Of a DNA stretch of 5,656 nucleotides, positions 1-3,506 are shown piece by piece. The stretch is from DATGYC01 sp035298385 (lineage in GTDB: Bacteria > Bacillota > Sulfobacillia > Symbiobacteriales > Symbiobacteriaceae): positions 1 to 5,656 of the forward strand of contig DATGYC010000259.1 in the NCBI GenBank assembly GCA_035298385.1, read 5' to 3'. Each line of letters begins with the position of its first letter. The first letter of the stretch is position 1. A program made the position numbers and the translations under genes. The notes under the pieces were generated by a model, which did no database searches, was not told the DNA's origin, and was given only the letters and a program-made list of their open reading frames with translations.

Positions 1-474
1 GTCCTGAAGACGTCCAAGGGCGAGATCGAGATCGAACTCCTGGCCAAGGAGGCCCCCCAGACCGTCAATAACTTTGTCTTCCTCGCCAAGGAAGGCTTCT
101 ATGACGGCGTCCCCTTCCACCGGGTGATCCAGACCTTCATGATTCAGACCGGCGACCCGACCGGGACCGGCAGCGGTGGCCCCGGCTACAAGTTTGCTGA
201 CGAGCTGCCCCCCCGGCACTCCTACCAGAAGGGCATGGTGGCGATGGCCAACGCCGGCCCGAACACCAACGGCTCCCAGTTCTTCATCTGCTCCGGTAGC
301 CAGTCCGCCAACCTCGACCGCTACCCGAACTACAGCCAGTTTGGCCGCGTCATCAAGGGCATCGAGGTCGTCGACGCCCTCGCTGCCACCCGGGTGACCC
401 AGGCGCCCCACGGCGAGATGTCCAAGCCCGTGGAGCGGATCCAGATCGACTCCGTCGAGATCCGCGAGGCCTAA
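1..474 (+). CDS. cyclophilin-type peptidyl-prolyl cis-trans isomerase, 5' partial
   Basis: Catalyses cis-trans isomerisation of peptide bonds before proline and so helps protein folding. The reading frame is open from base 1 and gives 157 residues to a TAA stop. It starts in the first beta strand of the fold (LKTSKGEIEIEL), so probably only a short N-terminus is missing, possibly with a signal or lipoprotein peptide that would decide whether it acts in the cytoplasm or outside. Visible family motifs are FHRVI (residues 39-43, with catalytic Arg41), FMIQ (46-49), MANAGPNTNGSQFFI (82-96, with the active-site Phe pair 94-95) and FGRVIKGIEVVDAL near the C-terminus. The tryptophan that makes eukaryotic cyclophilins cyclosporin-sensitive is not present; the segment reads NLDRYPNYSQFGRV, similar to many bacterial members. 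It could be named ppiA or ppiB, but the sequence does not separate these. It converges on the small minus-strand gene 32 nt downstream. Confidence 0.95.
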   Translation, partial: VLKTSKGEIEIELLAKEAPQTVNNFVFLAKEGFYDGVPFHRVIQTFMIQTGDPTGTGSGGPGYKFADELPPRHSYQKGMVAMANAGPNTNGSQFFICSGSQSANLDRYPNYSQFGRVIKGIEVVDALAATRVTQAPHGEMSKPVERIQIDSVEIREA

Positions 475-508
475 GAAAAGGAGAGGGGGCGCCAGGTGGC
501 GCCCCCTT
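475..508. terminator. shared hairpin terminator between convergent genes
   Basis: A perfect stem of 10 base pairs (484-493 with 498-507) encloses the loop AGGT. Read on the minus strand it is followed by CTCCTTTTCTT, a good T-rich tail, so it is a convincing terminator for the zinc-ribbon gene. On the plus strand it is followed only by TAGTCG, so it would be a weaker terminator for the cyclophilin gene. The last bases of the stem are part of the minus-strand stop codon. Confidence 0.8.
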
Positions 509-668
509 AGTCGTGATGAACGATCCGTTCGCCGCTCGGGTGGAGCGGGCGATGAGTCTCTGTCTCGTAGAGGTCGTGGCATTCGGTGCAGAGGTTCGGG
601 CCTGCATGCGGCTTCGCTTCCTTGGTCACGGCCGATCCACACCAGTTGCAGGTTAGTTCGCGCTTCAT
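507..668 (-). CDS. small four-cysteine zinc-ribbon protein, 53 residues
   Basis: The minus strand encodes 53 residues starting MKRELTCNWCGSAV and ending in TAA. Two CxxC pairs (Cys7/Cys10 and Cys27/Cys30) 16 residues apart are the ligand pattern of a zinc ribbon. The first knuckle reads CNWCG and the second LCTECHD, which resembles the C4 zinc finger of DksA/TraR proteins but without their coiled coil. The C-terminal third is rich in His, Arg and Pro (HRPLHPSGERIVHHD). A strong ribosome binding site, GAGGAGG, lies 7 nt before the ATG, and a hairpin terminator begins at the stop codon, so this is very likely a real gene despite its size. It is probably cytoplasmic, with no signal peptide or membrane segment. 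The function is not recognisable; a nucleic-acid or protein-binding role is inference from the fold. It is transcribed away from the structured RNA region. Confidence 0.83.
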   Translation of the reverse strand: MKRELTCNWCGSAVTKEAKPHAGPNLCTECHDLYETETHRPLHPSGERIVHHD

Positions 669-675
669 CTGCCCG

Positions 676-682
676 CCTCCTC
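676..682 (-). promoter_or_regulatory. ribosome binding site of the zinc-ribbon gene
   Basis: GAGGAGG on the minus strand, 7 nt before the ATG at 668. It is a near-ideal anti-16S match and is the main evidence that the 53-residue frame is translated. Confidence 0.8.
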
Positions 683-731
683 AGAATTGGGTTCTTCGTA
701 CTATCTATTCACGCCCCTCAGTTAAAGACCT

Positions 732-785
732 TGTCAATCTTTTCGATGGGTTTGATAGGAAAAATCGATTGCAAAATCCTGTCAA
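732..785 (-). promoter_or_regulatory. two TTGACA -35-like boxes facing the zinc-ribbon gene
   Basis: On the minus strand, perfect TTGACA hexamers lie at 785-780 and 737-732, upstream of the zinc-ribbon gene. Neither has a clear TATAAT-like box at 16-18 nt, so the actual start site is unresolved. The distal hexamer lies inside the right arm of the inverted repeat at 746-793, which could make it a target for regulation. Confidence 0.3.
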
Positions 786-793
786 GAACCCAT
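746..793. repeat. imperfect inverted repeat in the divergent intergenic region
   Basis: ATGGGTTTGATAGGA (746-760) is mirrored by TCCTGTCAAGAACCCAT (777-793). The arms pair as 7 bp, a 2-nt bulge (AG), then 8 bp with one G-T, around a 16-nt AT-rich loop that contains ATCGAT. The element lies in the AT-rich stretch between the minus-strand zinc-ribbon gene and the plus-strand RNA. It could be an operator, an RNA hairpin or a remnant repeat; the sequence does not decide. Confidence 0.6.
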
Positions 794-824
794 ATAAAGG
801 GGTATACCCACACTCGAAGCATTA

Positions 825-833
825 TGATATACT
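825..833 (+). promoter_or_regulatory. extended -10 promoter of the structured RNA
   Basis: TGATATACT is an extended -10 element (TG, one base, then TATACT). No good -35 hexamer sits 17-18 nt upstream, as is usual for extended -10 promoters. The predicted transcription start is near 840, just before the first hairpin of the RNA. A 10-bp palindrome, GGGTATACCC (800-809), lies immediately upstream, around the -35 position, and could be a regulator site. Confidence 0.5.
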
Positions 834-839
834 ACAGGT

Positions 840-1015
840 TGTAGTCGTCTATATTGGGCGACGAAGGGTTTCCTGGGAAGCCTTAGTGTAGCGGTGCACT
901 AGAGGCTGACCAAGGGGCCAGTGGTTGCGGCCCCGGCTGGCCTGGTGAACCAGCCGGGGCCGTAACCGACTGTAGGCAGGGAGCGAAACGTAGTTTCGCT
1001 CCCTGTTCCCTTTTT
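840..1015 (+). ncRNA. predicted structured RNA of about 175 nt, family not recognised
   Basis: This segment has no credible open frame but is densely folded, and it lies between an extended -10 promoter and a strong intrinsic terminator. Hairpins in order: 844-862 (6 bp); 864-884 (8 bp with a bulge) or, alternatively, 879-907 (12 bp with one bulge and a GCGG loop); 919-972 (22 pairs with one bulged base); and the terminator 977-1005. I looked for the conserved cores of the T-box, SRP RNA and the lysine, TPP, cobalamin, fluoride and cyclic di-nucleotide riboswitches and saw none. The length and rod-like central stem recall 6S RNA, but the 5' and 3' ends do not pair with each other as 6S requires. 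Two readings remain open: an independent small RNA, or a leader that controls the amino acid importer downstream by termination. The family is unknown; that an RNA is made is inference from promoter, folding and terminator. Confidence 0.6.
977..1015 (+). terminator. strong intrinsic terminator ending the structured RNA
   Basis: CAGGGAGCGAAAC (977-989) pairs perfectly over 13 bp with GTTTCGCTCCCTG (993-1005) around the loop GTA, followed by TTCCCTTTTT. It should stop most transcripts coming from 840 before they reach the importer operon. Confidence 0.88.
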
Positions 1016-1034
1016 ATGACAACCTGTCGTCTTC

Positions 1035-1064
1035 TTGTATAGTTATGCACATACGTCGTATATT
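1035..1064 (+). promoter_or_regulatory. candidate promoter of the amino acid importer operon
   Basis: TTGTAT (1035-1040) and TATATT (1059-1064) are separated by 18 nt, a plausible housekeeping-sigma promoter. The start would be near 1071, giving a leader of about 30 nt. The odd palindrome ATACGTCGTAT (1051-1061) overlaps the -10 box and could be an operator. Confidence 0.5.
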
Positions 1065-1066
1065 AA

Positions 1067-1094
1067 CCTCCGTACTCGTACTCGATTCGGAGGG
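1067..1094 (+). promoter_or_regulatory. ribosome binding site with a complementary anti-SD segment
   Basis: GGAGGG (1089-1094) lies 6 nt before the GTG at 1101 and sets the start of the binding-protein gene. CCTCCG (1067-1072) is perfectly complementary to CGGAGG (1088-1093) across a 15-nt loop, so a transcript containing both could hide the binding site. A transcript beginning near 1071 would lack most of the left arm. Confidence 0.55.
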
Positions 1095-1100
1095 ATCACT

Positions 1101-1898
1101 GTGCAGAAGGCGCTTTCGGCTCTGCTCGCCGTGGCCCTGGCGTTCGCCCTGACCGCCTGTGGCGCCAAGCAGAATAACCAAACCACCGCCGGCAATCACC
1201 TAGCGGCGATCAAGCAGAAGGGGACGATCGTCCTCGGGACTTCAGCCGACTATCCGCCCTATGAGTTCCACAAGACGGAGGGCGGGCAGGACAAGATCGT
1301 CGGCTGGGAGATCGAACTGGCTGAGCAGATCGCCAAGGATCTGGGCGTCAAGCTGGAGATTCGGGATATCCCGTTCGATAACCTGATTCCGGAGCTGCAG
1401 GCCGGCAAGGTCGACTTCGTCGTCTCTGCCTTGACGATCACGGAGAAGCGGGCCAAGTCCGTCGACTTTACCGATCCCTACTGGCGGGGTGGGCAGGTGA
1501 TTCTTGCGGCTGCTGACAAGGCAGGGGCGATTACGACGGCCGCTGACCTGAAGGGGCGCCGAGTCGCCGTCCAGCTGGGCTCGACCGGCGAGGCCGAGGC
1601 GCAGAAGGTCCAGGGCGCCCAGCTTGTGCAGTTGGACAAGTTTGAGGCCGCCGTCATGGAGGTCCTCTCTGGGAAGGCTGACGCTGTCATCGCTGGCTAC
1701 ACGGTGGCGAAGAACTACGAGAAGAACAACCCCAAGCTGAAGATCGCAGGGCCGCCCCTCTCCACCGAGGATAACGGCATCGCCGTCAAGAAGGGCGACA
1801 AGGAGCTCTTGGCCGCGATCGGGAGCTCACTGGCCAAGCTGAAGGGCGCCCCCCTCGATGCCATGGTTAAGAAGTACGAGGCGGTCGAAGCTAAGTAG
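1101..1898 (+). CDS. amino acid ABC transporter substrate-binding lipoprotein
   Basis: Captures a polar amino acid outside the membrane and delivers it to the permease encoded next. The 265-residue protein starts at GTG 1101, chosen because GGAGGG lies 6 nt upstream and because this start gives a clean lipoprotein signal: a short basic N-terminus, a hydrophobic core and lipobox LTAC with lipidated Cys20. An in-frame TTG at 1035 has no such support. The rest is a type 2 periplasmic-binding fold (SBP_bac_3): GTSADYPPYEF (46-56), GWEIELAEQIAKDLG (68-82), Phe92, and SALTITEKRAKSVDFTDPYW (109-128), where Arg117 is the residue that grips the ligand carboxylate in HisJ and LAO proteins. Unusually, the position that normally holds the aspartate for the ligand amino group is Gly199 (DAVIAGYTVA). 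Arg, Gln, His or another polar amino acid are all possible ligands. First gene of a three-gene operon, 44 nt before the permease. Confidence 0.95.
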   Translation: MQKALSALLAVALAFALTACGAKQNNQTTAGNHLAAIKQKGTIVLGTSADYPPYEFHKTEGGQDKIVGWEIELAEQIAKDLGVKLEIRDIPFDNLIPELQAGKVDFVVSALTITEKRAKSVDFTDPYWRGGQVILAAADKAGAITTAADLKGRRVAVQLGSTGEAEAQKVQGAQLVQLDKFEAAVMEVLSGKADAVIAGYTVAKNYEKNNPKLKIAGPPLSTEDNGIAVKKGDKELLAAIGSSLAKLKGAPLDAMVKKYEAVEAK

Positions 1899-1942
1899 AA
1901 TGATCGTACTCGGCCCCGGCTGAAGAGGAGGCAACTCTACGC

Positions 1943-2629
1943 ATGAATTGGCGGTGGGATGTGGTTTCAGAGGCGCTGCCGATCGTCCTGCAGGGCGCCC
2001 GGATAACCCTCTACTTATCAGTGCTCGGTGTGCTCTTCGGCACGCTGTTCGGCGGCGTGATCGGCCTGCTCCGCAGTCATCCGCCAAGGGGGCCAGTGAC
2101 CAAGGTTCTCTACAGCCTTGCCACCCTCTACGTAGAGTTGATTCGCTCTACGCCCTTCCTCGTCCAGGTCTACCTGCTCTACTACGGCATCCCGCTCTTC
2201 TCGGGCGGCCAGATTCAGACGGAGGCCTTCTCGACAGGCGTCCTCGCCATCTCGATCAACTCGGCGGCCTACGTCTCAGAGATCTTCCGGGCCGGTATCC
2301 AGTCGATCGACCGCGGGCAGTCGGAGGCCGGTCGCTCGCTCGGGCTAACCTGGTCGCAGACGATGCAGGAGATCGTCCTGCCGCAGGCGATCAAGCGGGC
2401 TCTGCCCGCTCTGGCCAACGAGTTGATCACCCTGATCAAAGAGTCATCGGTCCTCTCTGTCATCGGCTTGCAGGAGACGACCTTCAAGGGTCGAATCGTA
2501 GGTTCGTCCAACTATGCACCGTTTGAGCCGCTGCTCGTTGTTACGCTCGTCTACGTCGTACTTACCCAAGTGACGGCCCAGGTCGTCAAGTGGCTGGAGA
2601 GAAGGATGGGTACTCATGATTACCGTTAA
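1943..2629 (+). CDS. polar amino acid ABC transporter permease (HisM/GlnP family)
   Basis: Forms the membrane channel of the importer, normally as a homodimer. At 228 residues it has the usual length. About five membrane helices are visible, roughly at 18-43, 56-81, 96-116, 153-175 and 194-215. Family motifs are ELIRSTPFLVQVYLLYYG (65-82) and the EAA loop that docks on the ATPase, EAGRSLG (128-134) with LP at 146-147. The N-terminal ITLYLSVLG is typical of the HAAT subfamily of amino acid permeases. The ATG at 1943 follows GAGGAGG (1925-1931) with an 11-nt spacer, slightly long. The last 14 nt overlap the start of the ATPase gene, which suggests coupled translation. Substrate specificity lies mostly in the binding protein, so the permease does not settle it. 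Confidence 0.95.
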   Translation: MNWRWDVVSEALPIVLQGARITLYLSVLGVLFGTLFGGVIGLLRSHPPRGPVTKVLYSLATLYVELIRSTPFLVQVYLLYYGIPLFSGGQIQTEAFSTGVLAISINSAAYVSEIFRAGIQSIDRGQSEAGRSLGLTWSQTMQEIVLPQAIKRALPALANELITLIKESSVLSVIGLQETTFKGRIVGSSNYAPFEPLLVVTLVYVVLTQVTAQVVKWLERRMGTHDYR

Positions 2630-3338
2630 GGGCCTCAATAAGAAGTTTGGCACTCTGCATGTTCTGAAGGATATCGATCTGATGATTGAGAAGGGCGAGG
2701 TCGTCTCCCTGATTGGTCCCTCGGGCTCTGGCAAGTCGACCCTGCTGCGCTGCCTCAACCTGCTGGAGGAGCCCACGACTGGCGAGGTCCGGCTCGATGG
2801 CCAGTTGATCAACACCAAGGGCTATGACGTCAACAAGCTCCGCCAGCGGGTAGGCATGGTCTTCCAGCACTTCAACCTCTTCCCGCATAAGACCGTCCTG
2901 CAGAACATCATGCTAGCGCCGGTCCTGCTCGGGAAGGGTGACAAGGCGAAGGCCGAGGCGACGGCTCGCAAGCTCCTGGCACGCGTCGGCCTGGCTGAGA
3001 AGGCGGATGTCTACCCGGCGGCGCTCTCGGGCGGCCAGAAGCAGCGCGTAGCGATTGCGCGGGCGCTGGCGATGGAGCCCGAGGTGATGCTCTTCGACGA
3101 GCCGACCTCCGCGCTCGACCCCGAGATGATCAAGGAGGTTCTGGACGTCATGCGGGAGCTCGCCCGGGAGGGGATGACGATGGTCGTCGTCACGCATGAG
3201 ATGGGCTTCGCCCGGGAGGTCTGCAACCGGACGATCTTCATGGAGGATGGCCGGATCGTGGAGGTGGGCACCCCGGAGGAGATCTTCACCCGTCCGCAGC
3301 ATCCCCGGACCCAGGCCTTCATAAAGGCCGTCCTCTAA
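2616..3338 (+). CDS. polar amino acid ABC transporter ATPase (GlnQ/HisP family)
   Basis: Hydrolyses ATP at the cytoplasmic face to power amino acid import. The 240-residue protein has every nucleotide-binding element intact: Walker A GPSGSGKST (34-42), Q-loop Gln84 in VFQHFNLFPH, signature LSGGQKQ (137-143), Walker B VMLFDE (157-162), D-loop SALD (165-168) and H-loop His194. The QHFNLFPH segment and the C-terminal TPEEIFTRPQHPRTQAF are typical of the polar amino acid branch (GlnQ, HisP, ArtP), and the length fits. The ATG at 2616 lies inside the 3' end of the permease gene (14-nt overlap) after a purine-rich GAGAGAAGGA site. It is the last gene of the operon; a terminator hairpin starts 12 nt after the stop codon. 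Confidence 0.97.
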   Translation: MITVKGLNKKFGTLHVLKDIDLMIEKGEVVSLIGPSGSGKSTLLRCLNLLEEPTTGEVRLDGQLINTKGYDVNKLRQRVGMVFQHFNLFPHKTVLQNIMLAPVLLGKGDKAKAEATARKLLARVGLAEKADVYPAALSGGQKQRVAIARALAMEPEVMLFDEPTSALDPEMIKEVLDVMRELAREGMTMVVVTHEMGFAREVCNRTIFMEDGRIVEVGTPEEIFTRPQHPRTQAFIKAVL

Positions 3339-3350
3339 AGCGACCGCTCG

Positions 3351-3382
3351 AAGAGTCAGCCGTTAGTGGCTGACTCTTTTTT
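3351..3382 (+). terminator. intrinsic terminator of the importer operon
   Basis: AAGAGTCAGCC (3351-3361) pairs perfectly over 11 bp with GGCTGACTCTT (3368-3378) around the loop GTTAGT, and the stem runs into six T residues (3377-3382). A textbook rho-independent terminator, 12 nt after the ATPase stop codon. Confidence 0.95.
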
Positions 3383-3400
3383 AGTCGCAGACAAAAATTT

Positions 3401-3500
3401 TTGACGAATCCTTTCAGGGGGGAAAAGGTACGCCACAGGTCACTGTCGAACTATCGTACTAATAAGTGGTATGGACCAGCGAAGACACACCAATGGAGGG
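3401..3500 (+). promoter_or_regulatory. promoter region and ribosome binding site of the EAL gene
   Basis: This 124-nt gap between the importer terminator and the next gene has no coding frame. TTGACG (3401-3406), preceded by the palindrome AAAAATTTTT, is a good -35 match but lacks a matching -10. TAATAA (3460-3465) is a fair -10, with only a weak -35-like AGGTCA at 3437-3442. GGAGGG (3495-3500) is 6 nt before the GTG at 3507 and fixes the start. The exact promoter is uncertain. Confidence 0.35.
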
Positions 3501-3506
3501 TCTAAC

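Noticed and set aside
353..607. 84-residue minus-strand frame
   Set aside because: It is antisense to the cyclophilin gene, crosses the shared terminator and overlaps the better-supported zinc-ribbon frame.
586..891. 101-residue plus-strand frame
   Set aside because: It overlaps the zinc-ribbon gene in antisense, runs across the inverted repeat and the RNA promoter, has no ribosome binding site and shows no domain.
840..1015. Known riboswitch, T-box, SRP RNA or 6S RNA
   Set aside because: No conserved core of these families was visible, and the 5' and 3' ends do not form the closing stem of 6S. A covariance-model search is needed, so this is a tentative rejection.
1035..1100. N-terminal extension of the binding protein from TTG 1035
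   Set aside because: It would put 22 residues before the lipoprotein signal peptide and cover the promoter and leader; GTG 1101 has an ideal ribosome binding site.
2616..2629. Overlap of permease and ATPase genes as unusual
   Set aside because: Short overlaps are common in ABC importer operons and need no special explanation.
3393..3402. AAAAATTTTT palindrome as an operator
   Set aside because: A simple AT run just after a terminator and before a -35-like TTGACG is more simply read as a promoter upstream element or as chance.
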